From contig JAQYUZ010000037.1 in assembly GCA_033819885.1 (NCBI GenBank), positions 62,001 through 126,000 on the forward strand: a stretch of DNA of 64,000 bases. Reading direction: 5' to 3'. The stretch comes from Microbotryomycetes sp. JL201 (taxonomy: Eukaryota > Basidiomycota > Microbotryomycetes). Position numbers and translations under genes: made by a program. The notes under the pieces are model-generated. The model was not told the DNA's origin and made no database searches. It saw only the letters and a program-made list of their open reading frames with translations. Positions 1 through 11,200 of the stretch are shown in pieces. Position 1 is the stretch's first letter. Each line of letters opens with the position of its first letter.

Positions 1-534
1 ACGGGTAACTGACGTTCAGGGGATGACCATGACGTGCAGGTGCTACCGCAAGTATGGCGATTACAACATCGCTGCCGTTCCAGTCGGTCGAATGCTCGCC
101 AACTTTGGATACTCCAACTCTGCGGCAGGTCGAGCTTACTGTGGACTTGAAATTGAAGTTGTTGTCCCTTCAACGGGAAAGAGCATGACGATGATCGTCG
201 GCGACGGTTTCGACGACACTTGGGTGCGAACACCAGCAGCATTGTGAGCAGTGCCGTCGAGTCGCGCTGGATAAAGCTGTACACTCACACTCTGCACTGA
301 ATTTGTGTGCTCAGGGACATCACAACCGATGCAGTGAGTTTCGCCGCGCATGATTGACGAAAGAGCTACAAAGTGAGCTGACTCTGGCTTCTATCCATGT
401 TACAGTTCTGGTACCTGTTTGGCCGCGAGACCTGGAACAAGAACGATGTCTTGTGGGGCAACTGGCGCTTCACCGGCAGACGTGACAACTCATATGTCTT
501 CAACGACGGCAACCCCTGCGTCGGCTGTCCCTGA
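1..534 (+). CDS. Secreted double-psi beta-barrel-like protein, 3' part
   Basis: Partial gene; its 5' end lies outside the window. The visible coding exons are about 20-243, a 19-nt exon at 315-333 and 406-534 (TGA). Joined, the frame reads through YCGLEIEVVV, IVGDGFDDTWVRTPAALDIT and FWYLFGRETW to a Cys-containing end, NPCVGCP. A central CG pair, a GD motif and an 'LDIT..AF' segment near the end are typical of double-psi beta-barrel proteins (RlpA/expansin-like). These are usually secreted in fungi, but the signal peptide would be upstream and cannot be checked. The microexon restores both the frame and the 'LDITTDAF' motif, which supports the model. The family call is inference; an unrelated small secreted protein is possible. 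Confidence 0.5.
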
Positions 535-1154
535 TTGGTCGATCCATCTCCCTTCTCCGAAAGATGAAGTTCGTGAGGGTTCGGCGGCGCAAACGGGTTG
601 TTTCCCATCGTAGACTAGAATGTTGTCATTATCTTGGTTCTGGGTGATTTCTGCTGTCGGTCCGAGAAAAGTTTGCATATGACGTCGCGGATTAGCAGAC
701 ACGCTGGTGACCGAAAATTAAGCAACAGGATGACAAAGTGATAGTATGTCAGAATACGTGCATGGACTCACCGGGTCGCTGCCCCGACCATTTATTAGCC
801 AACAACGGGGCGATCTGCGTCTTTTCGCATCCAACCAACGAGGTGAGCATCCGGCTGCTGCACAGGCTAGAAGCCGCTCTTGAGCACTTTGGAGACATTG
901 CTTTCGAAGCAAGCTAGCCGGGCAATCGTTGATTACATACGTCGTGTGTTTGGACGAGCGGCATTTGCGTCGGTTTGCTAGGTTGCGTCGTACGCCACGC
1001 CTCGGCCGCAAGTGACGCTGATCCTACTGGCAGTCGATTGTCGAAACAGTATCGCACTTGCTCCTTGGCCAACTTGAGCTGCTGGGCGGCTGCCTGTACT
1101 ATCGCAACTGACTCGACGCCCACACTCGCGGGTGCCGCTGTCCTCTCTGCAGTC
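535..1154. other. Intergenic region upstream of SUP35
   Basis: No convincing gene is seen. Short open frames occur on both strands, but they lack conserved motifs and have no partner exons. The right part is the promoter and 5' leader of the release-factor gene. The frame of that gene stays open upstream to about 975, but it contains no earlier ATG. Confidence 0.5.
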
Positions 1155-3670
1155 ATGTCTTTCAACCCGAACGCAGGCTCGTTCAACCCAAACGCGGGCT
1201 CTTTCCAGCCAGGAGCGCCGCCGTTCAGACCAGGCGGACAGCAGCAGCAGCAACCGTACAATCCTTACGCCGCTGGACCACAGGACGCAACTCAGCAGCA
1301 GTTCTACAACCCGTACGCTCAGCAGCAGCACCAGCAACAACAATTCGGCTACGGACAGTACGGCTATGGCGCACCGCAGGCAGGATTCGGCGCGCACGAC
1401 CCTTTCGCACGACAGAACAATGCACCGCAGCAACAGCAGTATGGCAGTCAGCAATTCAACAGAGGGCCCGTCCAACGCGAACAGCAAGTATACCAACCAC
1501 CCGTTCGCAACGCAGAGCCAAAGCCGACCGCACCCTTCTCGAGGCCAGAGGCGGACCCTTCTGCACCCGCACCTGCTAAACCACCTACCATGTCGCTCAA
1601 GATCGGAGGTGCCGCGTCCAATAACGATAAGCCTGCCACAGTCTCACTCAAGATTGGCGGCAGCAAGGCAAACACGTCTGCATCGTCAGCTGCCGCATCC
1701 TCATCCGCTGCAAAGGCTGGTTCGGCCGCCACAAGCAGCAAAGACGCGTCCCCTCAATCATCAAAGCCTGGCACGCCTGCCCCCGGAGACAAGTCAGCAG
1801 CAACAACTGCAAAAGCACCGGCCGCCGCAAAGGCCAAGAAAGACGACGACGCCACAGCCGCTTCAAAGTCAAAGGCAGAGGCCAAGAAGGACGCGGCCGT
1901 CGCAAAGGCCGAAAACAGCAGGACGGCAGACGCCATCTCTGCTGAAGTCGCAGCTCACGTCGATGAGGAAACTTTGACCGATTTGTATGGTGATGCTCGT
2001 GAGTGCCTTTGCGCCAACAGTACGGTTTCATTGAGCCTGACTTGAGATATTGCGTTCTGCTTTTAGCCAAGGATCTCAAGCCTCACGTCAATATCGTCTT
2101 CATTGGCCACGTCGATGCTGGTAAATCTACTATGGGCGGCAACATCTTGTACCTGTGCGGCATGGTCGACAAGCGCACTTTGGAGAAATACGAGCGGGAG
2201 GCAAAGGAGGCAGGTCGAGACAGTTGGTACCTGTCCTGGGCGCTCGACTCTACGTCGCAAGAGCGTGAAAAGGGCAAGACCGTCGAGGTCGGTCGCGCTT
2301 ACTTTGAGACTAACCAGCGGAGATACACAATCTTGGACGCCCCCGGCCACAAGAACTATGTCCCTGCCATGATCTCGGGTGCCGCTCAGGCAGATGTCGC
2401 CATTCTCGTCATCTCGGCGCGCAAGGGCGAGTTTGAAACCGGATTCGAGAAGGGCGGTCAGACGCGAGAGCACGCAATGCTCGTCAAGACTGCAGGAGTC
2501 AACAAATTGATTGTCGTAGTCAACAAGATGGACGACCCGACCGTCATGTGGGACAAGGAGAGGTACGATGAAATTGTCTCAAAGTTGTCCCCGTTCTTGA
2601 AGGGCAGCGGTTACAACCTCAAAACGGATGTCGTCTTCATTCCCGTCTCCGGCTTCACTGGAGCAAACTTGAAAGAAGACCTCGATCGCAAAGTCGCGTC
2701 ATGGGTCGAGTAAGTCGAGCGAGCACAAGAAATCATTCTCAGAGTTCTGATCGCCATTTGCGCTCTTTTTCCCTGCGCAGAGGCGTCTCGCTTCTCAATT
2801 ACCTCGACGGCATGGAGCTTGTTGACAGGAAGAATAACGCGCCGCTCATGATCCCGATCTCGGAAAAGTATTCCGACATGGGTACAATCATTGTCGGCAA
2901 AATCGAGTCTGGTCAGCTCCGCAAGGGTCAGAGCATGCTGTTGATGCCAAACAAGGTGAGTCGTGTTGATTGAATAGGCTGACAAGGTCAGTCGAAATGA
3001 CGGTCTGCTCTTCGACAGAACAACGTTGCCGTCTCGGCCATTTACAACGAGATTGAGGAGGAGATTGACGCTGCATATTGCGGTGACAACATTCGAGTCC
3101 GATTGCGAGGCGTAGAAGATGACGAGATCTCGACCGGTTTCGTCTTGACCTCGCCAAAGGCACCCGTCCATGTTGTTTCGCAATTTGAAGCTCAACTAGT
3201 CATTCTCGACCACAAGAACATTATCACTGCGGGTTACAGCGCCATCATGCACGTGCACACATTGTCTGAAGAGGTCTCGCTCAGCGTGCGTCCTGGATCG
3301 CACTCACATCCCGACCGCAGTGCTCATCTGATTTGTTTGCACAGGCACTTTTGCACTATTACGACAAGAAGACTGGTCGCAAATCTCGACGACCTCCTCA
3401 ATTTGCCAAGCGAGGCATGAAGGTCATTGCCTTGATCGAAACGTCGGCGCCCGTTTGCGTCGAGAAATTCTCGGATCATCCTCAGCTCGGTCGATTCACG
3501 CTGCGAGACGAAGGCAAGACTGTTGCGATTGGAAAAATCACAAAAGTACGTTGACACCTTTCCATCGAAAGTATCTGCGTTCTGGTAAGCTGATCAACTC
3601 GTACATCACTTAGTTGATCGAAAAGGCAGAAGATTTGCCAGACGTGGCGAAACTGGCGCTCGACGCGTAA
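1155..3670 (+). CDS. SUP35: Eukaryotic release factor 3 (eRF3), translation termination GTPase
   Basis: Six exons (1155-1998, 2067-2709, 2781-2955, 3019-3285, 3345-3545, 3614-3670) give about 728 residues. The N-terminal part, roughly residues 1-115, is rich in Q, G, Y and N and starts with two copies of SFNPNAG, like the prion domain of yeast Sup35. A charged Ala/Lys/Ser-rich middle domain follows. The GTPase domain begins near residue 285 with the P-loop GHVDAGKST, then DAPGHKNY (G3) and NKMDDP (G4). The EF1A-like beta barrels follow, ending ...VAKLALDA. eRF3 works in the cytosol with eRF1 to release the finished peptide. Start: first ATG of the frame; an open stretch upstream has no ATG. 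The gene is convergent with eEF3 and their stop codons are about 215 bp apart. The identification is secure. Confidence 0.96.
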
Positions 3671-3886
3671 ATGTGGACATGCAAGGGGGGGATGGCATAT
3701 CTTTGCGATCAGACCTAAGTCTTGCACTATGTGCCAGAGTGAATTTTGCAATTCGCGACGTTTTCCAGACTCAGGGCCGATGAGGTCTAGAATTACAGTC
3801 TATCCTGAGATCAAGGGTATGTGTCTGGTCAACAAAAGAAGATCAAAAGAACACGATGCGCGTCTATGGAGAATCAAAGAACCGGG

Positions 3887-6800
3887 TTACTTCTTTGCCA
3901 TGCTGTAAGGAAAGTATCAAACGTGAGCTTTCACAGATACGTCACCAATGTACGGACAAAAGTACAACGTACCCTGCGATCTTGGGCGGCGTCGCTCCTG
4001 CCGCAGCCTTCTTGACCGCACGCAACTGCTTGCCATCAACTTCCTCGTCCGATTCAGTATCGGGTTCTCGAACGGCTCCCGGCACTGAACTCGACAAGAA
4101 CCTGAGCGTTCTCAACCTTCTTCGTTCCTCTCGCTCCTTCATTTGTTTCCTAGTCATCTTTTTCCTACCCTTGGCAGCCTTGAACTGCAACTCTTGTTCG
4201 GCGCCAGCAATCGTAGCCGCAGCACGAGCTTCGTCGCCCGAACCAGCAGGAGTCGACACAGCTGGCGTACTCGCGCCAGGCGTGCCAGCAGGTGTCACTC
4301 CAGCAGGTGTCGCCAATGCAGGAGTACCTGCAGGCGTTCCTCTGATCGAGTTCGGGTTGGAAGACTCGAACGCATCGTCGGCAACGGCCGCTTTGCCCTT
4401 GTGGGTCAACTCGCCATTCTCAACATTCCAAATTTCTGGACACAAGGCGCCGATAAACTCTTGCGAGTGAGAGATGCACAAAAAGGCGCCAGTCCACTCT
4501 TTGATGCCGACGGCGAGACCGCCGAGCGCATCACGGTCCAAAAAGTTGGTCGGCTCGTCTTTGAAACGTTGACCAATCGTCGTCGTCAGCCACTAAATCG
4601 CAAAGCCAATGTGAATATACCAGGCCATGCTTACCAAGAATCAACATCTGAGGCTTGCTCCACATGGCGGCAGCGATGACGACCTTTACTTTTTGTCCGC
4701 CGGACAAGCTGTCAAATTGCGAGGTTTAGCCCTGATTTTCTCAGAAATAGATAACCAGGCCTGTAAAAGTTCTTACCCTTTCATCTCGTTGTATTCGGCG
4801 ATGTCACCGTCCAATCCGACGTCCTCGAGATGTTTGCGAACGAGCTTGCCGCTCATCTCGCGCGAACCGGCACCTTCTCGCGATGCTTCAAAATCGTCAA
4901 ATTCTTGCACGAGTTTACTGAAACCGAGCTCCAACAGCCTCTCGCGAGGGATGAATGTGTTGAACTACGGTTCAGACAGTGTCAGTTTACCGTCTCCTCG
5001 GTACATCAACAACGATTGTCGTAATACGAACCTTGTGAAGCATGCCTTGCCACTTGATTTCGTACGTGTAAGATTTTTTCAATTTTTGACGGCCGACAAT
5101 TCGCTCGAGGTACCTGCTCGAGCCGTCACTGCCCGTAAAAGGTTTCTTGAGCAACTCTTGCTCTTCAGGTGTCAACGCTCGTGTCGCCTTGTGAGCCTGC
5201 TCCTTGTCGACACCTTCTTGGTAACGCCACATGATATATTGAACTGCAGTCTTTTCCAAATGCTCCTCAATGTGATGGAAAGCGTGTTGTGCGACGTAGG
5301 CGATGCGCAAATTGGGATGCTTCTCGACCTTGCCAGAGTCGGGCAGTGTCTCGCCCGTCAAGAGCTTGATGAGCGTCGACTTGCCTGCACCATTGGGACC
5401 AACTGGTTCGGAAAGACAGGTAATGATCAGTAATGTCAGGATCGAAAAGTGAGGATCTTGAAGCTCACCGATGCCGACTCGAGACGAGAGCGAAACAGCA
5501 ACCGACACATTCTTAAGCTGAGGCTTTGTTTGGCCAGGATACGTGAAAGTACAGTTGGACATTTTGAGAATCGTCTTGGTGGCTGATCTGACACCCATGA
5601 GCGAGCCTGGCGCCGGGAACGTGAACTTGACGACGGAAGCCGACAGCGTGTAATATGTCTTGGCAGCAGGGTACTTTTCGACGAACTTGGCGAGATTGCC
5701 TTGATAGTAGTGAAGTTGCTTCTTTTGATAATGAATGATGTTTGTGCAGACGGCGTCCAAAAATCCAGAGTCGTGAGAGATGATCATGCAGGTAATGTGG
5801 CTTTGGGCATTCAGATCTGTGTGGGAGCGGACCATCAGTCATTTTCTGCATACGGGAGATGATGGTCAACTTGCAGTCTTGAAGCCAGGCAACGGATTGC
5901 ACATCCAAATGATTGGTCGGCTCATCCAACAAAAGCAAGTCGACCTTCATGAGCATGGCTCGGCAGAGCGCGACGCGCATCTTCCATCCACCAGACAACG
6001 AGTTGATCGCCTTATCCTGTCGCTCGGCGTCGAAACCTAGTTCCGACAATGTTGCTCGAATTTCCGTCTCGTCGGCCTTGATGCGCGGCTCTTCGATCAT
6101 GAGTTGCGCTACCGTGATGCCCGACTCATCGCCATCAATGTCGTGTTCAACGTATGCTGCCTTGAGGTCCTCGGGAAAGTTTTCAATCTGTTTACGGTTG
6201 ATGGCCTTGAGCAAGGTGGATTTGCCGCAACCGTTGGCGCCGCAAATGCCGTAGCGGTGCCCGCGACGGAGCTTTAAGGTCGCATAATTAAGGAGCAACA
6301 GGCCACCGTACGCCAACGAGAACGGCAGATCGACGACAATTTCGCCCTCCTCGTCGTCAAAGTCGGCATCGTCAACTTTTTGACGCGATTTGTCGACGTC
6401 CATCCATCGCTTTTTCAGGTCGGCGGCAATGCCATCGGCGACGGTCTTGTCCATAAAGGTGGACAAGTATGGACCGACATACGTCTCTTTCCACTCTTTG
6501 TCGCCAAATGCTCGCTTCCTGACGAGATGCGACACGGCATATGCAATGTACGCAAGCGACACGTTGGCAAACTCGTCTGGCTTGGAGCCCGTTGCAGTCT
6601 CGACAGAGTTTTGTAGCTCAGTGTAGATTGCCTTTTCGTCTGCAAGCGCCTCTGTAAAGTGATCGACCGCGGGAGTGGCAGCACCTTCGCACGCCGCATC
6701 AACTGCCTGTTTGGCCTCTTCGGCGAACGCCCGGATCTCCGGGAAAGCAGCACCTTCGATAATACGATCGATTCCTGGTGAGACTGCAGCCGCATGCTGC

Positions 6801-7852
6801 GCTGCAAGGTCAGGAGACCTGACCAACTTGAACAAGTTGGTGATAAGCACGACCTGCGAAACGGACACGAGGTGAGCTGTGCAACCAGTTGGGCGTGATC
6901 GCGGAGCAACGCACAGTTTGTCGTTGCACGGTGGTGCCACGCTCTCCCAAGGCGCGCGTCAAGAGCGGCGCGACGACAGCTAGAAGATTGTCTGGTTAAT
7001 CCACACAACGAGCTGAGAGATACATTCAGAGGGGTACGCACCCAGTGTAGGACTGTCAACTTCACGAACCCAAACGGTTGAAGACAGCCTCTTGATCGCT
7101 GCCGGGACCGTTGTCGGGTCTGCCATGCATTTGACGAGATCGGGCACGAATGGCTGAATGTCGGGGTTTGTCAAGACCTTGCACAGCGCAATGCCCGTCT
7201 TTTCTGCCTTGTTTGAGATTTCACTCTTGACGTCTCGCATTGGGTTTGTCAACCTGGGCACATAGTCGCCCAAGCGTTCCGCGACTTGGTCCTTGGCCGA
7301 GGTGGCGAATGTTGCGAGCAGTTCGAGCGCGCCGACTTTTGACCTCCACTTTGCGGGGCTCTCGATGACGGCAAAAAGCTCTTCAATGACTTTGGGTGCG
7401 AGTTCTGGCGGCGAGAGGCGGACGAGTTGCTTAGCTGCTCGCTCCGCGGCGTCTGCGACGGTTTGCGTCTTGCCCGACTCTTGATAGCGGTCCAAAACGA
7501 CAGGCAGGAGAGAGTTCAAGTAAGCGTCTGCGCCTCCGTGTGAAGCGAGCTTGCGTGCGAGCTCTTCGACAGCGGCCATGGCGCCTTCGCGCTCGCTCGG
7601 CTCTTTTGCTTTCGTTGCCGCCCGCACGAGCTCGTCTGTGATGCCGTAGAGGGCGAGCGTGTGGAGACCATTCTTTTGGACGTATGTGGCAAGTGCTGCT
7701 GCCGCGTTTGCCCTTGTCGTGCGCGTTGTCGCTCCAAAGAGCTCTTGCAGGAGCGCGGACGGCGACGCATCAGACGCGAGCCTGCCTCGGGCAAGCATCA
7801 GTCAGCGGGAGCATGACGACGCAGGGTACCAGACAACTAGATCGACCTACAT
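3887..7852 (-). CDS. YEF3: Translation elongation factor 3 (eEF3), ABC-F ATPase
   Basis: Spliced from about ten exons into about 1,122 residues. In order: HEAT repeats (SALLQELFGATTRTTRANAA at the start), four-helix region, ABC1 (P-loop GANGCGKST, signature LSGGW, Walker B LLLDEPTNHLD), ABC2 with inserted chromodomain (GPNGAGKST, LSGGQKVKVV, DEPTNFLDRDA), then a TPAG-rich linker and a basic KKMTRKQMKEREERRR tail. The tail ends in a 16-nt exon coding for MAKK. eEF3 is fungus-typical; it releases E-site tRNA and helps translocation. One intron (5817-5874) has a GC donor. The start is either ATG 7798 or, more likely, ATG 7850-7852 split by an intron (AT|G); both enter the same frame. Family and end are secure; the start is not. 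Confidence 0.95.
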
Positions 7853-8220
7853 GCTGACTTGCAGCTTGTCAAGATGCGGCAGAGACCGGCCAATGGCCCG
7901 AGATCAAAAAAACCCGCGCTCGGCGCTCAAAAAGTTGCTAGACAACCGTGAAGCGACACACGCGCTCAAGCTACACACGAAGCGCTCGTGCAGTCAACTT
8001 GAAAGCAGGTGGACACGCAGAGACGCGGTGAAGAGATGGTACTCAAGAGACACACGGGCGGCGCAACGCTGAGGCAATGGCACGTGCCTCGACATCAATA
8101 ATGCGCGTACCGCGTGGTCACCCGCACAAGAAAATCGTAAATTCAAATTGTCCAACGGCGTATGTGCTGCTCGACACCACGAGGGAACCCCCTATCTCTC
8201 GCCCTCTTGATGCCCCCATC
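7853..8220. other. Intergenic region, eEF3 promoter
   Basis: About 370 bp between the eEF3 start and the end of the next minus-strand gene. It should hold the eEF3 promoter and the 3' end of the HTD2-like gene. No coding segment, repeat or RNA gene was seen. Confidence 0.5.
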
Positions 8221-9380
8221 TCACTCGACCGTCCCGGTTGCAGTCATGTGCACAGTACCGTCCTTTGCTACACACCACAGGTCACATAGAGTCTGACTAC
8301 CGTTTCGCCATTGGCCACCAAACGTCACTTCCGTATTCACGACCAACGGCGCGGTTGCCCTGTAGTCAAACGATAGTACTCTTCGTTCGGCCGCGGCTGT
8401 TCTGAACGTGTTGAGAAGTAACAAAGCCGTCAAAGGGCCATGAACGATCAGCCCTGATCAGCGGGTGCATTTCGGTCAGTCTCTTCCGATGTGAAGGTGC
8501 TACGCCACACACGGCGACGTACCTGGCCGGCGTTCAACATTACGACAGTACGCCTCGTCCCAGTGAATCCGATGCGCATTAAAAGTTAGCGCAGAAAACC
8601 TGATCAAATGAGGTGGTGTCGGGTGAAACGTCCACTCAAAGTCGGCACGCTTTGCCGCCACAGCGTTTTCAGGAGCAACCTTGTCGCCCGCCGAAACAGG
8701 CTCGGTCTTGTTCAGGTTCGTCCTGTAAAGATGAGTCCTCGTCTCGAGGAGCGACGGACTGCTTGCGCCGACCGGTCGAATGTCCCTTTGCTGTGACACG
8801 TATACGCCGAGCCTGCCATCCTTGCCCGTCCTTTGCTTGACATCAATGATGCGTGCCTCGCATTGAACGTCTTGACCTATCTTCAGACGCTCGCCTACAA
8901 ATTGCCACTGCCCGCCGACCCACATGCGCTCGTCGAGTCCAGCTGTTGACGGCGGGTGATGATCTGTGACTTCCGTTGCGTCGGCCCTGTTCAATTGTGA
9001 TGTTGGCGCCAGCGCCGGCGGAAAGAACGCCAACGTCCAACCCTCGGGCAAGTCGTCTCTGCAAAGCGCGCGTGTGTTCGTGCAACAATGAGCAGATCGA
9101 GCTCAGCTCGGGCCGCTCGGAACGTTCTACTTGTCCGGCCCGATACGCACCCTTTACTCCATTTGCTAGCCGGCACGTCACCTTGAGTCTCGATTGTGCT
9201 AACGAGTGCTTGCACATGGGGCAGAGAGATGTGTTCCTCGGAATGAATGATGGCTCGCGGGGACTGGACGTAGTCGATCCAACGTTGCAGAGCCGGATTG
9301 GAGCTGTGACGGCGTGTTTGAAAAGCCGAATGACTTGGTCGAGCACATGATCGTGTTAGGAAGCGAAGTCTGGCGTGCAT
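8221..9380 (-). CDS. HTD2: Mitochondrial 3-hydroxyacyl-thioester dehydratase (HTD2-like, hotdog fold)
   Basis: Three exons (9380-9151, 9058-8523, 8453-8221) code for about 332 residues. The N terminus (MHARLRFLTRSCARPS..) is rich in Arg and Ser with no acidic residues, as in mitochondrial targeting peptides. Then come WTLAFFPP, MWVGGQWQF, FRFSALTFNAHRIHWD (the MaoC/hotdog active-site region) and GLIVHGPLTALLLL. This order matches fungal HTD2 and bacterial MaoC-type dehydratases; yeast Htd2 acts in mitochondrial fatty-acid synthesis, which supplies octanoate for lipoate. Introns have GTGCGT and GTACGT donors and preserve the frame. The gene is divergent from cytochrome c over 470 bp. An alternative is a mesaconyl-CoA-hydratase-like enzyme of the same family. 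Confidence 0.82.
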
Positions 9381-9850
9381 TTGTGGGGTTGAGCCGAGTG
9401 TCCGCAGCAGGCAGGACCGCTGTCGAGGACCGTCAAGTCAAAACGTCGATAAACCTAGAGACCACTGTCCGCAACCAGACTCTCGTGAAGCGTTTTTCAT
9501 GCGTTTGGAACAACAGTGACGCCGACGACCAAATTCTTCAGCGATTGCTGGACTGCCCGACGGCTCGTCGGTGGCGACGCGTATGTTGTCAAGCAAAGCG
9601 GCGCGGGCGATAGGCGGACAATCATTTTCGGATGCTTTGACATGAGATTATCTCGTTTGCATTGTACCTTTTGCTTCACGTCACGGGTGATCTCGCCCAA
9701 TCGGATCGCGCCGAACTTGCAAGATGGCCGACGTTTTTTTTTTCGAGTCGGGCTTTGTCCTCCACCAATTGACATTGTACGCCCGGAGGGATTCGATCGA
9801 GCACGCCGGTCGCTGACCTCAGTGTTTGTCTGTCTGCAGTTTTGATCGAC
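9381..9850. promoter_or_regulatory. Shared divergent promoter, HTD2-like / cytochrome c
   Basis: A 470-bp interval between two divergent starts, both for mitochondrial proteins. It carries a short T run near 9735 and no conserved coding frame. It is called a promoter from gene geometry only; no specific site was recognised. Confidence 0.45.
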
Positions 9851-10789
9851 ATGGGATTCTCTGCTGGTGAGCTTGCCGTGGCCGTCGAGCGATTCGACCC
9901 GAGCGTCATCCAACGCGCGCGCGCCTTCGTCAACACCACACGCCCACGCCCCTCCGCGACAGTTTGCGGCCTTTGTGGTGCAGGTTTGATCACACTCTGT
10001 CGCCAATGGCATGCGATCGCGACGTCGGGCGATGGGTGGCGACTGTTTGGGCTGGCGATCGCAGTTTGTCGTTGACGTCTCGCGTTTTGTTTCCCTCTCC
10101 CGATTGCAGGTGACGCATCAAAGGGCGCTTCCCTCTTCAAGACCAGGTGCGCTCAGTGCCACACCGTCGAGGCTGGCGGAGCCAACAAGGGTGCGTGACA
10201 CGCTCTCATTCCACAAAATCCCCAAGCGACCGCGAGACGGCGCGCATCGACACCGAACGACCGATCTCGTTCGAAGATTGCATTCACATTGCATCTTGCG
10301 CATCGAGTTTGGAGCAGTGTACATAAAGGACATAACGCTGACATTCATCCGATCGTTGTTGTACAGTCGGCCCCAACTTGCACGGCCTCGTGAGTTTACG
10401 CCGAAATGACCGTCTTCGGGAGCGATTCGATACTGACGGCCATCTTTTCCTCAGTTTGGCCGCCAGTCTGGCTCTGTCGAGTCGTTCAACTACACTGAGG
10501 CTAACAAGAAGGCTGCCGTCCACTGGGACGAAAACACCTTGTTCGGTCAGTCTCTGTCGCCGGTCGTCGCCACCGTTTTCTGTACTTGTACTGACTTTTG
10601 CCTGTTGGCAATGTGCAGACTACCTCGAGAACCCCAAGAAGTGTGAGTGCCCTGGCAGTGTGTGAAGGCAACAATCAACTGACTTGGTGGATTGCAGACA
10701 TTCCGGGCACCAAAATGGCTTTCGCAGGCCTCAAGAAGCCGAAGGATCGCAACGATCTGATCTCTTATTTGAAAGACAGCACTGCTTAG
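9851..10789 (+). CDS. CYC1: Cytochrome c
   Basis: Six small exons (9851-9866, 10110-10190, 10367-10389, 10455-10545, 10619-10642, 10698-10789) give 108 residues. The haem-binding motif CAQCH, the GPNLHGLFGR loop, the NYTEANK helix and [12 protein letters not shown], with its axial Met, are all intact. It is the soluble intermembrane-space electron carrier between complexes III and IV. The first exon codes for only MGFSA plus one base, and five introns in a 327-nt coding sequence is a high density. The start is fixed by the exon-1 ATG immediately before a GTGAGC donor. The identification is secure. Confidence 0.97.
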
Positions 10790-11200
10790 AAGGTGGAAAC
10801 CTAGAGTAGGTCTTCGCGCCGGTCCTTGTAATCACAACTCTTTTCTTCGGACTAGATTGTCCAGACGGCACAGCATTGCTGCTGACTCGATCATGAAGCA
10901 TATTGGGATTGAGTACACGAAGTTGATAAGAGCTTCCGCAGCTACGAAAAGCAGAGGATGAGCGGAACGAGCTCGGGTGCACGTGAACGTCAATTTCTTT
11001 CAGCGCAGAGCCTCGAATGCCACCGTTTCGCAACGCTGCAAGATCTCGTTCTCATTGGAACGAAAAGGTATAAACACTTCAGCTTGACGAGGCCCAACAA
11101 AGTGGTGCTCTCTGATGCCCTCAGCAGGTCCGCATTTTTTTATTGTGGTCTTTCGTATCGAATCCGATTTCAAAAACTAATAGGGCTGACTTAGACCAGT
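10790..11200. other. Intergenic region between convergent genes
   Basis: About 410 bp between the cytochrome c stop and the stop of the cysteine-rich gene. It holds the 3' ends of both. No gene or structured element was recognised. Confidence 0.5.

Noticed and set aside
975-1154. N-terminal extension of SUP35 from an open frame beginning at 975
   Set aside because: The frame has no ATG before 1155, and the sequence lacks the composition of the prion-like domain.
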